A DNA stretch of 64,000 nt from Scybalomonas sp905214925 (GTDB taxonomy: Bacteria > Bacillota > Clostridia > Lachnospirales > Lachnospiraceae), in the NCBI GenBank assembly GCA_905214925.1, contig CAJMOB010000003.1, forward strand, positions 1 through 64,000, given 5' to 3'. Within the stretch, counting starts at the first letter, position 1. The number at the start of each line of letters is the position of its first letter. Of this stretch, positions 34,118-42,638 are shown in pieces. The position numbers and the translations under genes are program-made. Below the pieces are notes generated by a model. That model did no database searches, was not told the origin of the DNA, and saw only the letters and a list, made by a program, of their open reading frames with translations.

Positions 34118-34969
34118 ATGAAACAACAGGAAACAAAAGGAAAAAAGAAAAAGAGTACTTATCCTATCTTCTTCCTCACATTTTTATTATTCATCGCTTT
34201 CTTTTACTTTCTATACAATCAGATGGTAAAAGGTACCGCTGCCATTTGTTATACGAATCCACCACAAACGACAACTACAGACATTTCTCCTAAAACGTCC
34301 ACCCAATCGGAGCCTATCAACAAGGAAGGCGCTTATAAAATGGATCTCTTAATCGTAAAAGATTATAAGACCTCCCTTTTTGTTCTCCCTCTTCCGAGTG
34401 AAGAATACCAATCCCCTCTCCTCCTCACCGTTCCTGATTCTTTTGCCAAACAATCCATTGTAAAAGAAGGAAAAATAGCTACCATCTCTTGGAATGGAAA
34501 TGTTTTAGAAACCTATCCTGCCAAAATTTCTGCAATGACAATTGAACTAAAGAAAGCAAGTACCTCCCCTCTTTTTCTTTATGAAAAAGCGTTAGAAGAA
34601 CTGATAGACACCGATAAAGGACTCAATACTTCTATCACACAGGCAGTCTTTTGTCTCGATGGCATTACAAACTTAACTATCATGGAAAAAGAGGCTCTTG
34701 TCTATCTTGGTAGCGATCTTCTTGATGTGCCAGCGAGACAAGGAACTTTCAAGCAACTAGAAGATGAAAATCTAATACAAAATGGTACTTTTACGAATGG
34801 TATTTATATAGAAATCACAGGAGAAAATTTAAATCCATCTGGAAAAAAAGTCACATTTTCTATGGAAAAATACCGTTCTGGCGATGGGGCATATTTCCTT
34901 TTGGACTGTATTGGAAACTATAAAAAAGGAACTTGGAGTTATACAATCGGAAGTCATGCTATTTCTTAA
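34118..34969 (+). CDS. uncharacterised single-pass extracytoplasmic protein of the sigma operon
   Basis: A 283-residue protein with a Lys-rich N-terminus, one transmembrane helix at about 14-34, a Thr/Ser-rich stretch (about 45-68) and an external domain of about 210 residues. The domain contains DSFAKQSIVKEGKIATISWNG and KEALVYLGSDLLDVPAR; no family recognised. It follows the anti-sigma candidate by 16 bp, with its own GAAAGGGG site, and a terminator closes the operon. It could sense the signal for the sigma factor or be its main effector; both are guesses. Confidence 0.7.
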   Translation: MKQQETKGKKKKSTYPIFFLTFLLFIAFFYFLYNQMVKGTAAICYTNPPQTTTTDISPKTSTQSEPINKEGAYKMDLLIVKDYKTSLFVLPLPSEEYQSPLLLTVPDSFAKQSIVKEGKIATISWNGNVLETYPAKISAMTIELKKASTSPLFLYEKALEELIDTDKGLNTSITQAVFCLDGITNLTIMEKEALVYLGSDLLDVPARQGTFKQLEDENLIQNGTFTNGIYIEITGENLNPSGKKVTFSMEKYRSGDGAYFLLDCIGNYKKGTWSYTIGSHAIS

Positions 34970-34985
34970 ACCAATAAAAGGAATG

Positions 34986-35031
34986 AAAAAAGCTGTTCCA
35001 CCGCTTTTTAACGGTGAAACAGCTTTTTATA
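34986..35031. terminator. bidirectional terminator between the sigma operon and the U32 gene
   Basis: AAAGCTGTTCCACCG, loop CTTTTTAA, CGGTGAAACAGCTTTTT with one mismatch and T- or A-runs outside both arms. It ends the plus-strand operon and the minus-strand U32 gene. Confidence 0.9.
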
Positions 35032-35069
35032 CGAAAAGTGTCCAACAACACTTTGTACTTTTTCTATTT

Positions 35070-36308
35070 TTATGCTTCTACTTCTTCTTTTCTTCTAAGC
35101 AACCAGCCGATTTCTAATCCTTCTTCTAATTCCACGAAGATTTTTTGTTTTGAGTGTGGTGCGCTTTCCATATCTCTTCCATCTTCATCAAGAATTCTCT
35201 TAACAACAACTTCTTTATTTCTTCCATCTGGAATCATCACTTCAATTGTTTCTCCAACAGAAAACTTATTTCTTTGTTCTAATTCATAAAGACCATCTTC
35301 ATTGATTCCTTGGATTGTACCGATATAAGTATATTCTTTAATATAAGTGTTGTTATCATAGATCTGGCTATTTTCGTCTGTTTTTCCGAAATAGAATCCT
35401 GTTGTAAACTGACGATACGTACATTTTGAAATTTCACTCTTATAGTAATCGATATTTGCACGATATTTTTCTTCAGATTCTAAATAATCGTCGATGGCTT
35501 TTCGATAGGTTCTTGCAACTGTGGCTACATAAAGAGCTGTTTTCATTCTTCCTTCGATTTTAAAACTATCAACGCCTGCTTCTACAAGTTCTGGAATGTG
35601 CTCGATCATATTTAAGTCTTTGGAGTTGAAAATATAAGTTCCTCGTTCATTTTCATAAACTGGCATATATTCTCCTGGACGTTTTTCTTCTACAATGGAA
35701 TATTTCCAACGACAAGGGTGAGTACAAGCACCACGGTTTGCATCTCTACCTGTCATATAATTGCTTAAAAGGCAACGTCCAGAATGTGACATACACATTG
35801 CTCCGTGAATGAACGCTTCAATTTCCATATCGTCTGGAATATTGGCACGAATTTCTTTTAATTCCTCTAAAGAAAGCTCTCTTGCTGCTACAACACGTTT
35901 TGCTCCTAAGTTGTACCAAAACTGATATGTTTTATAGTTGGTACTATTTGCCTGTGTGCTAATATGGATATCAATTTCTGGAATCACTTCTTTTGCAATG
36001 GCAAAAATACCTGCATCAGAAACAATAACCGCATCTGGTTGTAACTCTTTTAACTCTTTAAAATATTCATATACGCCATCAATATCATAGTTATGAGCGG
36101 AAATATTCGCTGTAATAAATACTTTTACTCCATGTTCATGAGCATAGCGAATTCCTTCTTTCATATCATCATGAGAGAAATTTTTTGCTTTGGCACGAAG
36201 TCCAAACATCTCTCCACCAATGTAAATTGCATCTGCCCCATAAGTAACACCTGTTTTTAATACTTCTAAACTACTTGCGGGGATTAATAATTCTATTTCT
36301 CTTCTCAT
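35070..36308 (-). CDS. U32-family protein (YrrO/RlhA/TrhP type)
   Basis: A 412-residue U32 family protein with the signature FIHGAMCMSHSGRCLLSNYMTGRDANRGACTHPCRW (about 160-195, four conserved Cys) and FKIEGRMKT. These proteins, formerly called collagenases, act in RNA hydroxylation; the Firmicute YrrO/TrhP2 forms 5-hydroxyuridine in tRNA. It is the last gene of the ireB-ruvX-DUF1292-rnjA-ylbF-mltG-trmR-U32 block, which resembles the B. subtilis yrrK-yrrO region, including the neighbouring O-methyltransferase that acts on hydroxyuridine. The exact tRNA role is inferred from that context. Confidence 0.88.
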   Translation of the reverse strand: MRREIELLIPASSLEVLKTGVTYGADAIYIGGEMFGLRAKAKNFSHDDMKEGIRYAHEHGVKVFITANISAHNYDIDGVYEYFKELKELQPDAVIVSDAGIFAIAKEVIPEIDIHISTQANSTNYKTYQFWYNLGAKRVVAARELSLEELKEIRANIPDDMEIEAFIHGAMCMSHSGRCLLSNYMTGRDANRGACTHPCRWKYSIVEEKRPGEYMPVYENERGTYIFNSKDLNMIEHIPELVEAGVDSFKIEGRMKTALYVATVARTYRKAIDDYLESEEKYRANIDYYKSEISKCTYRQFTTGFYFGKTDENSQIYDNNTYIKEYTYIGTIQGINEDGLYELEQRNKFSVGETIEVMIPDGRNKEVVVKRILDEDGRDMESAPHSKQKIFVELEEGLEIGWLLRRKEEVEA

Positions 36309-36331
36309 TCTTACTCCTTTTTCTCTTGTTT

Positions 36332-37033
36332 CTAATCTTCTTTTTCCGTATCTTCTTCCTCAACCGCTTTTTCTTGTACGGTTGTTTTTCCTTCCACTCG
36401 TGTGCTAATGGTTACACCATCGCCAACAGGAAGAATGGCAGTTTCTAGTCCTTCTATATTTTTGAGAGTATACAAATATTCTCTCATTCTACTATGGATT
36501 GTACGGTTTCTTCTTGTCACACCATATCTTGACTGTACCACATCTCCGTCTTGGAGAACGTTATCGGAAATTAAAAGCCCGTCCTTTGCTAATAATCGCA
36601 TAATTTCAGGAAAAAAATGGATGTACTGCCCTTTTGCAGCATCCATAAAAATCATATCATAAGAAGGCTCTAATGTCTTTAAAATATCATTGGCATCGCC
36701 TTCTAATAACGTAATCTGTTTTTCTTTACCTGCACGCTTAAAGTTTTTCTTTGCCTCTACAATTCTTGGCTCATAATTTTCAATGGTTGTAATTGTAGCT
36801 CCTTCTGGCAAATATTCGCTCATAAAAATAGAGGAAAATCCAACCGCTGCTCCTACTTCTAATACTCGCATTGGTTTTTTCATGCAGATCAGCACTTTTA
36901 ATAATTCCTTTGTCTCTTTACGGATAATTGGGACATAGTTGGCAATCGCTTCTTTCTCGATTGTGGCAACTATGTCCCTATCATTGTGGTTCATTGAATT
37001 GATATAGGCGACGATTCTCTCATCCACTATCAT
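36332..37033 (-). CDS. trmR: tRNA 5-hydroxyuridine O-methyltransferase (TrmR/YrrM-like)
   Basis: A 233-residue class I O-methyltransferase. SAM motif VLEVGAAVGFSSIFM at about 61-75, acidic metal-binding region FMDAAKGQY at about 131-139 and NVLQDGDV. Start set at MIVDERI, 8 bases after AAGGAGG; an upstream in-frame ATG lies inside the previous gene. TrmR methylates 5-hydroxyuridine at tRNA position 34, and the neighbouring U32 protein is the family that makes this substrate. C-terminal tail is very acidic (AVEEEDTEKED). Confidence 0.85.
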   Translation of the reverse strand: MIVDERIVAYINSMNHNDRDIVATIEKEAIANYVPIIRKETKELLKVLICMKKPMRVLEVGAAVGFSSIFMSEYLPEGATITTIENYEPRIVEAKKNFKRAGKEKQITLLEGDANDILKTLEPSYDMIFMDAAKGQYIHFFPEIMRLLAKDGLLISDNVLQDGDVVQSRYGVTRRNRTIHSRMREYLYTLKNIEGLETAILPVGDGVTISTRVEGKTTVQEKAVEEEDTEKED

Positions 37034-37046
37034 TCTTCGAACCTCC

Positions 37047-37433
37047 TTATGGATTATCCTGATTCTCCGCCGAGAGAATGGATAAAATCTCATCTGTCTT
37101 CATAGCAGGGCCTACTTCATAAGTTCCTGCTTTTAACTCTTCATTATATTTTGAAAATCGATATCGCAAAATAAAGGCATAAGGATTCTCAATGACTCCT
37201 TCTTTCTTTAACGTTTCTGCAATACTTATAATAGAAGTATCCTCGTTCACTGTCACCGTAACGGTTGCCTTATTTTTTGGTTCATAAGCTTCATTGGCAA
37301 AAACCTGATAGGCAAAACCATAGGCGAACAAAAAGAGCTTAATTAATAAATAAAGAATCACCAAATTGATTGCCAGCCGAAAAACACTGCCAAAAACAGC
37401 TTTTAAAGTCTGACTCGCTTCTTGTTTTGCCAT
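37047..37433 (-). CDS. short MltG/YceG-like membrane protein without catalytic domain
   Basis: A 128-residue protein: one transmembrane helix at about 18-42, then a LysM-like region (VTVTVNEDTSIISIAETLKKEGVIENPYAFILRYR, KAGTYEVGPAMKTDEILSIL) that matches the start of the endolytic transglycosylase MltG. The catalytic YceG domain of about 200 residues is absent, and the frame ends normally 14 bp before trmR. The position equals that of mltG (yrrL) in B. subtilis. I therefore read it as a shortened MltG relative, probably a membrane or peptidoglycan-binding protein without lytic activity. Confidence 0.75.
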   Translation of the reverse strand: MAKQEASQTLKAVFGSVFRLAINLVILYLLIKLFLFAYGFAYQVFANEAYEPKNKATVTVTVNEDTSIISIAETLKKEGVIENPYAFILRYRFSKYNEELKAGTYEVGPAMKTDEILSILSAENQDNP

Positions 37434-37448
37434 CTAAGTACCTCTTTA

Positions 37449-37793
37449 CTATTCTTCCAAAAAACTATAATCTAAATCAATATTCTCGGCAATGATTTCT
37501 GATACATCACGGATCATTTTACAAACTTTTTGCTCCGCAATTAAATAATCCATTACCAATGGGTTCATAAGTTCTTCTTTATATTCTTCTCGAAGATTGC
37601 GTACTTCCTGCATAATATTACCAACATCTGGACGATTATGCAATAGAAAAGAACGTTTTCGATATTCATTTACTCGATGAAATAACGCTTGATCCTCTTC
37701 TAATTTTTTTTGTAATCTTCGATATTCCCTATAATCTTTTTGATTTCTCATTTCTCGGACGAGTGATTGAGTTTTATATGTGATTGTATCCAT
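37449..37793 (-). CDS. YlbF/YmcA-family protein
   Basis: A 114-residue all-helical protein with the YlbF-like core (DYREYRRLQKKLEEDQALFHRVNEYRKRSF). YlbF, YmcA and YaaT form a complex that stimulates RNase Y-dependent RNA processing in B. subtilis. It lies 10 bp downstream of the RNase J gene, which fits a role in RNA turnover. Confidence 0.85.
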   Translation of the reverse strand: MDTITYKTQSLVREMRNQKDYREYRRLQKKLEEDQALFHRVNEYRKRSFLLHNRPDVGNIMQEVRNLREEYKEELMNPLVMDYLIAEQKVCKMIRDVSEIIAENIDLDYSFLEE

Positions 37794-37802
37794 TGTTTCC
37801 TT

Positions 37803-39464
37803 TTACACCTCTGTAATAATTGGAAGGATCATAGGATTTCTCTTTGTGCGTTTCCATAAAAATTCACCAAGAGAATCTTTAATTGTATTTTTAATTTTGC
37901 CCCAATCGGTCACATTGCGATCAAGACATTCCATTAATGCTTCTCGTACAACCTGTCTTGCATCTTCCATCAATGTTTCAGATTCTCTTACATAGACAAA
38001 TCCTCTTGAAACAATATCCGGTCCTGCTACAAGCTGGTTGCTGAATTTTTCTAATGTTACCACGATAATTAAAAGTCCATTTTGTGATAAATGCTGACGA
38101 TCTCTAAGTACAATGTTTCCAACATCTCCAACGCCTAATCCATCTACAAAGACACCTTGTGCTGGCACTCTTCCTGCTTTTCTCGCAGATTCATTGGAAA
38201 GTTCTAATACATCACCAGAAGATAACATAAAGACATTATCTTTTGGAATTCCCATTGACATGGCAAGACCTGCATTTGTCTTTCTATGACGATATTCTCC
38301 ATGAAGAGGAATCGCATACTTTGGTTTTGTAAGGGCATATACCAATTTAATTTCTTCTTGGCAAGCATGACCAGATACGTGAGTATCTTGGAAAATAACT
38401 TCTGCACCCTTCATATATAATTCATTGATAATTTTAGATACCGCTTTTTCATTTCCTGGAATCGGTGTAGAACTAAAAATAATCAAGTCGTTTGGCTGAA
38501 TGGAAATTTTCTTATGCACAGATGCTGCCATACGAGAAAGAGCCGCCATTGTCTCTCCTTGACTTCCCGTTGTGATTAAAACTAATTGCTCATCTGGATA
38601 ATTTTTCATCTGTTCTACATCAATTAATGTGTTTTCTGGAATTTCCATATAACCAAGTTCAACGGCTGTTCCGATGACATTGACCATACTTCTTCCTTCT
38701 ACTACAACTTTTCTGCCATATTTATGGGCAGTTGCAATAATTTGATGAACACGATCTACATTCGATGCAAATGTGGCAATAATAATACGTCTTTTCACAT
38801 GCTCTGCAAATAAACTATCAAACTTTCTTGCCACTACTTTTTCTGACATCGTATACCCTGGACGTTCTGCATTGGTACTATCGGATAAAAGTGCTAATAC
38901 CCCTTTCTTTCCGATCTCTGCAAAACGGCTTAAATCCATAGTCTCTCCAAACAATGGTGTGTAATCGATTTTAAAGTCCCCTGTATGAACAATAATTCCT
39001 GCTGGAGAATAAATAGCAAGGGCTGCTGAATCCGCAATACTATGGTTGACACGAATGAATTCGATACGAAAACATCCAAGATTGATGGATTGTCCATGTC
39101 TTACTACTTTTCTTCTTGTAGTCTTCATAAGGCCATGTTCTTTTAATTTATTTTCAATCAGCCCCATCGTAAGTTTTGTTGCATAAATTGGCATATTGAG
39201 CTCTCTTAACACATAAGGGATTGCACCAATATGATCTTCGTGACCGTGTGTAATGACAAGCCCTTTTACTTTGTCCGCATTTTCTTTTAAATAAGTGATA
39301 TCTGGAATGACTAAATCAATTCCTAACATCTCATCGTCAGGAAATGATAAACCGCAGTCTACCACAATAATACTATCTTCAAACTCGTAGGCTGTTATAT
39401 TCATTCCGATTGCTTCTAAGCCCCCTAGCGGAATGACCTTTATTGATTTGTTATCCGTTTTCAA
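37803..39464 (-). CDS. rnjA: ribonuclease J
   Basis: About 553 residues, beta-CASP metallo-beta-lactamase ribonuclease. Metal motif THGHEDHIG at about 70-78, SDSTNAERPGYTMSE, TGSQGE, HVSGHA and the C-terminal domain ending in RTKRNPMILPIITEV. It acts as 5'-3' exonuclease and endonuclease on mRNA and rRNA. Start taken at TTG 39464, seven bases after AGGAGG; an ATG eight codons upstream lies before the site. Its start overlaps the end of a Fur-like remnant by 14 bases. Confidence 0.93.
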   Translation of the reverse strand: MKTDNKSIKVIPLGGLEAIGMNITAYEFEDSIIVVDCGLSFPDDEMLGIDLVIPDITYLKENADKVKGLVITHGHEDHIGAIPYVLRELNMPIYATKLTMGLIENKLKEHGLMKTTRRKVVRHGQSINLGCFRIEFIRVNHSIADSAALAIYSPAGIIVHTGDFKIDYTPLFGETMDLSRFAEIGKKGVLALLSDSTNAERPGYTMSEKVVARKFDSLFAEHVKRRIIIATFASNVDRVHQIIATAHKYGRKVVVEGRSMVNVIGTAVELGYMEIPENTLIDVEQMKNYPDEQLVLITTGSQGETMAALSRMAASVHKKISIQPNDLIIFSSTPIPGNEKAVSKIINELYMKGAEVIFQDTHVSGHACQEEIKLVYALTKPKYAIPLHGEYRHRKTNAGLAMSMGIPKDNVFMLSSGDVLELSNESARKAGRVPAQGVFVDGLGVGDVGNIVLRDRQHLSQNGLLIIVVTLEKFSNQLVAGPDIVSRGFVYVRESETLMEDARQVVREALMECLDRNVTDWGKIKNTIKDSLGEFLWKRTKRNPMILPIITEV

Positions 39465-39609
39465 AATAATTCCTCCTGTTATTCTCATTCTGTTTTCCCA
39501 TGTAGTCTTTACAATATCCGTACAATCTCACTTCATGGTCTCTCACTCGAAAGCCCAGTGTATCCTCAATCTTGCTCTCTAACTGCTCTAACAAATCGTC
39601 TTCAAACAT
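39451..39609 (-). pseudogene. C-terminal remnant of a Fur-family repressor
   Basis: A 52-codon frame (from MFEDDLLEQ) reading LEQLESKIEDTLGFRVRDHEVRLYGYCKDY. This resembles the last 40 residues of Fur/PerR proteins, in which a helix is followed by GFxVxxHxLxxYGxCxxC; the second Cys of the final pair is Tyr here. The DNA-binding and metal domains are missing, and only about 40 bp separate it from DUF1292. A start with GGGAG nine bases upstream exists, so a small peptide could still be made. It overlaps the rnjA start and may now serve only translation coupling. Confidence 0.6.
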
Positions 39610-39647
39610 AAAACACACTCCCACCTTCAAGTATTTTCTCATCTTTT

Positions 39648-39926
39648 TTATAATTCAATATCCACATCTTCTAATAATTCTTCAAAGATTTTTCCAAGAG
39701 CCTCTAATTCTCCATCTTCTTCTACAAATTCATAAGAAGCTAGCTCTTCGCCTTCTTTTGCAACGGTTTCTTTCATAATATAAACGGTCACATCGTCATC
39801 TTCTTCATCCAATGTATCCGCTACAAGTAAATAATTTAATCCATTTAACTTTGTTTGCTCTAATACATAAAGCTCTAACTCTTCTCCATCATCTGTTACA
39901 AATGGAATTACTTCTCTTTCTTCCAT
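39648..39926 (-). CDS. DUF1292 (YrzB-like) protein
   Basis: A 92-residue very acidic protein (EEDDDVTVYIMKET, ELEALGKIFEELLEDVDIEL) of the DUF1292 family, normally found beside ireB and ruvX in Firmicutes. Function unknown. A terminator precedes it, overlapping the ruvX stop, so it may be expressed from read-through or from its own unseen promoter. Confidence 0.88.
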   Translation of the reverse strand: MEEREVIPFVTDDGEELELYVLEQTKLNGLNYLLVADTLDEEDDDVTVYIMKETVAKEGEELASYEFVEEDGELEALGKIFEELLEDVDIEL

Positions 39927-39965
39927 AACTTACCTCTTTTCTTTTTTATTATCTTTTATTTTCTT

Positions 39966-39999
39966 TTATAAAAAGCCGACAAATGATTAGTCGGCATTT
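39966..39999 (-). terminator. intercistronic terminator overlapping the ruvX stop codon
   Basis: Minus strand GCCGAC (39995-39990, last two codons of ruvX), nine-base loop containing the TAA, GTCGGC (39980-39975), TTTTTATA. It should reduce transcription from ruvX into DUF1292 and rnjA, leaving partial read-through. Confidence 0.75.
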
Positions 40000-40427
40000 T
40001 TGTGTTCGTTTCCATGTGCATCTAAATAGCTTTGTAAAATAATGGCTGCAGCCATTTTATCAATCACTTCTTTGCGATTTTCTCTTCTTACACTGCTTTC
40101 CATAAGGATTCTTTCAGCCTCTACTGTTGTTAATCTTTCATCCCAAAGAACGACTGAAAGTCCTGTTCTTCTCATTAAATCCTCACGAAATTTTTCAGTA
40201 GCTTCTGCACGTTCTCCTGCTGTATTATTCATGTTTTTGGGATATCCAAGTACGATAAGAGAAACTTCATTCTCATCAATGAGCTGTTCAATGCGAGCGA
40301 ACGTCTGTCTTAATTTATTGGCTGATTTTCTCTCAATTGTCTCCACAGGCTGGGCTGTAATTAACAATGCATCACTTAATGCTACCCCAACTGTCTTTGT
40401 CCCATAATCAAGGCCCATAATTCTCAT
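39987..40427 (-). CDS. ruvX: Holliday junction resolvase-like protein
   Basis: A 146-residue YqgF/RuvX protein with the RNase H-like fold: MRIMGLDYGTKTVGVALSD start with the first catalytic Asp7, VLGYPKNMNN and WDERLTTVEAERIL. The family is linked to rRNA 5'-end maturation and possibly recombination. 13 bp downstream of ireB. Confidence 0.93.
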   Translation of the reverse strand: MRIMGLDYGTKTVGVALSDALLITAQPVETIERKSANKLRQTFARIEQLIDENEVSLIVLGYPKNMNNTAGERAEATEKFREDLMRRTGLSVVLWDERLTTVEAERILMESSVRRENRKEVIDKMAAAIILQSYLDAHGNEHKNAD

Positions 40428-40440
40428 ATATGATTCTCCC

Positions 40441-40710
40441 CTATTTTCTTTCTTTTAATCTTGTATCAATATAATTTTCTAGAAGAGCTTCCATAATTTC
40501 ATCGCGTTCCACTTTCATAATTAAACTTCTTGCACTCTTATAGCTTGTAATATACGTTGGATCTCCAGACATAATGTACCCTACAATTTGATTCACTGGA
40601 TTGTAGCCTTTTTCTGTTAATGCAGCATATACTTGTTTTAAAATATCATGCACATCTAACTTTTGTTCTGGTTCCACTTGTTGAAAATATTGTGTATGAT
40701 TTAATTCCAT
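40441..40710 (-). CDS. ireB: IreB-family regulatory phosphoprotein
   Basis: An 89-residue protein of the IreB/YrzL family (formerly DUF965): VHDILKQVYAALTEKGYNPVNQIVGYIMSGDPTYITSYKSARSLI. In Enterococcus, IreB is a substrate of the Ser/Thr kinase IreK and affects cephalosporin resistance. First gene of the ireB-ruvX block. Confidence 0.93.
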   Translation of the reverse strand: MELNHTQYFQQVEPEQKLDVHDILKQVYAALTEKGYNPVNQIVGYIMSGDPTYITSYKSARSLIMKVERDEIMEALLENYIDTRLKERK

Positions 40711-40778
40711 ATGATCACGTCCTTTATCACTTATAGTTTTATTCTAATATAAATTATCAGAAAACACAATAAACTATT

Positions 40779-42152
40779 TTATTTTTCCTCAAAAATTCTT
40801 GTTCCTATTAGCATACCGCTACTTAATCTACCTGTTAACGTTACGAGAACTTCTTCATTTTCTCTAAAAGAATCTCCTTCTACTGCCACTTTTTGATAAC
40901 GCTTTGTATGACCTACAAAATATTTTTTTCCTTCTTCTTCATAAGCTTCTTCTAGTAAAATCTCAACAGTTTCTCCTAAAAAACTATCCTCAAATTCTTT
41001 TTGATTTTTTGAAGACATGGCAAGAAGAAGGGCACTTCTCTTAGCTTTTATCGGATCTGCGATTTGATCCTTCATCTGATCCGCTCTTGTTCCTTTTCTT
41101 CTAGAATATTTAAAAACATGCATTTCATAGAGGTTGATCTCATCAAGATATGCATATGTTTGCTCAAATTCCTCTTCTGTCTCCCCTGGAAATCCTACGA
41201 TTATATCGGTTGTAAGAGCTGGACGATCAAATGCTTTTCTCAATATATTACAACTTTCTTTGTATTCTTCACATGTGTAATGACGATTCATTCTCTTTAA
41301 TGTTTCATCACAACCGCTTTGTAAAGAAAGATGAAAATGTGGACAAAATTCTTCAATCTTCGTCAATTCTGTTGCAAATTCTTCCGTAATAATACGAGGT
41401 TCTAAAGAACCTAATCGAACACGTTTTATCCCTTCTATTTTAGCAACTTTTTGAATTAATTCAAGTAATTTGCTTTTTTCAATACCATAAACAGCTTTTC
41501 TATGAAGCTCTTCTCCATCTTCTCTTAAATCTATTCCATAAGAACTTAAATGAATTCCTGTTAAAACCACTTCTTTATAGCCATTTTTTGCAAGAGATTC
41601 TACTTCCTTTAATACATCTTCCATTTTACGACTTCTTACACGGCCTCTTGTATAAGGAATAATACAATAAGAGCAAAATTGATTACAACCATCTTGCACT
41701 TTAATATAAGCTCTTGTATGTTCACTGACCTCATTAATTGTCAATTCTTCATATTCTTCTGTATCATTAATATCAATGACTTCTTGTACCTTATGATTCG
41801 TTCTAAAATATTCATCAAGAATTGTTACAATATCTTTTTTCTTATTATTTCCAATGACAAGATCCACATAAGGATCTTTTAAGAGTTCCTCTGCTGCTGA
41901 TTGGACATAACAACCCATAGCAATAACAACACCTTCTGGGTTCATTTTCCTTGCGCGATGAAGCATTTGACGACTTTTTCTATCCGCCATATTCGTAACC
42001 GAACAAGTATTTACAAGATAGACATCTGCCTTATCCTGAAATTCTACAATCTCATATCCAACAGCACTTAACAACTCCTGTACCGCATCGGTCTCATATT
42101 GATTTACCTTGCATCCAAGGGTCAATGTAGCGACTTTTCTTCTTTCTTCCAT
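40779..42152 (-). CDS. mtaB: tRNA t6A37 methylthiotransferase
   Basis: A 457-residue radical-SAM methylthiotransferase. N-terminal UPF0004 domain with TLGCKVNQYE and two more Cys (NTCSVTN, MGCYVQ), radical SAM motif CNQFCSYC with Cys spacing x3x2, and C-terminal TRAM domain (about 385-455). The KVN and DG context marks MtaB rather than MiaB or RimO: it adds methylthio to t6A37 to give ms2t6A. Start set at MEERRKVATL; the long upstream extension is Lys-rich and non-conserved. Confidence 0.92.
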   Translation of the reverse strand: MEERRKVATLTLGCKVNQYETDAVQELLSAVGYEIVEFQDKADVYLVNTCSVTNMADRKSRQMLHRARKMNPEGVVIAMGCYVQSAAEELLKDPYVDLVIGNNKKKDIVTILDEYFRTNHKVQEVIDINDTEEYEELTINEVSEHTRAYIKVQDGCNQFCSYCIIPYTRGRVRSRKMEDVLKEVESLAKNGYKEVVLTGIHLSSYGIDLREDGEELHRKAVYGIEKSKLLELIQKVAKIEGIKRVRLGSLEPRIITEEFATELTKIEEFCPHFHLSLQSGCDETLKRMNRHYTCEEYKESCNILRKAFDRPALTTDIIVGFPGETEEEFEQTYAYLDEINLYEMHVFKYSRRKGTRADQMKDQIADPIKAKRSALLLAMSSKNQKEFEDSFLGETVEILLEEAYEEEGKKYFVGHTKRYQKVAVEGDSFRENEEVLVTLTGRLSSGMLIGTRIFEEK

Positions 42153-42264
42153 AATTAAAAATGTTCCTCCACTTCTATTCTTTCTTTCTATTCCTAGGAC
42201 AATCTCTTTCCACTTTCCGTAAAAGAATTGTTCTTTTTTCTTATATTTTTGGCAACTTTTTATC

Positions 42265-42293
42265 TTGACTTTTTGAGCCTTCAACTGTAGTAT
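42265..42293 (+). promoter_or_regulatory. promoter of the HPr-like gene
   Basis: TTGACT (42265-42270), 17-base spacer, TAGTAT (42288-42293). The gene follows after about 45 bases with an AGGAGG site. Confidence 0.65.
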
Positions 42294-42338
42294 GTATACA
42301 GTATAAAATAAAGGTTCTATTAAAAATTTAGGAGGATT

Positions 42339-42578
42339 TTGAACATGAAAACAATTAAACTTTCTTTGGATAGCATTGAAAAAGTAAAAAATTTCGTTAA
42401 TGAAATTAATAAATTCAACTCTGAATTCGATTTAGTTTCTGGTAGATATACAATCGATGCAAAATCTATTATGGGTATCTTCAGCTTAGATATTTCTAAA
42501 CCAATTGATTTAAATATCCATGATGACAAAGATGTTGCTTCTGTTATGGAGAAACTCGCTCCTTATATTGTACAATAG
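42339..42578 (+). CDS. HPr-like protein lacking the catalytic histidine (Crh-like)
   Basis: A 79-residue HPr-fold protein. The segment DAKSIMGIFSLDI (Ser41) matches the HPr regulatory Ser46 motif KSIMGVMSL, whereas the GLHARPA segment with catalytic His15 is absent: the only His is at the far end of a surface loop. It cannot carry PTS phosphate but could be phosphorylated on Ser41 by HPr kinase and act as a CcpA corepressor, as Crh does in Bacillus. This is inference from motif retention. Plus-strand single gene with promoter, AGGAGG site and terminator. Confidence 0.82.
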   Translation: MNMKTIKLSLDSIEKVKNFVNEINKFNSEFDLVSGRYTIDAKSIMGIFSLDISKPIDLNIHDDKDVASVMEKLAPYIVQ

Positions 42579-42638
42579 ACGATAAGAAACACGCTTTGTA
42601 TCCTTAGCTTATGTCTTCCATACAAATTATGTTATGAA

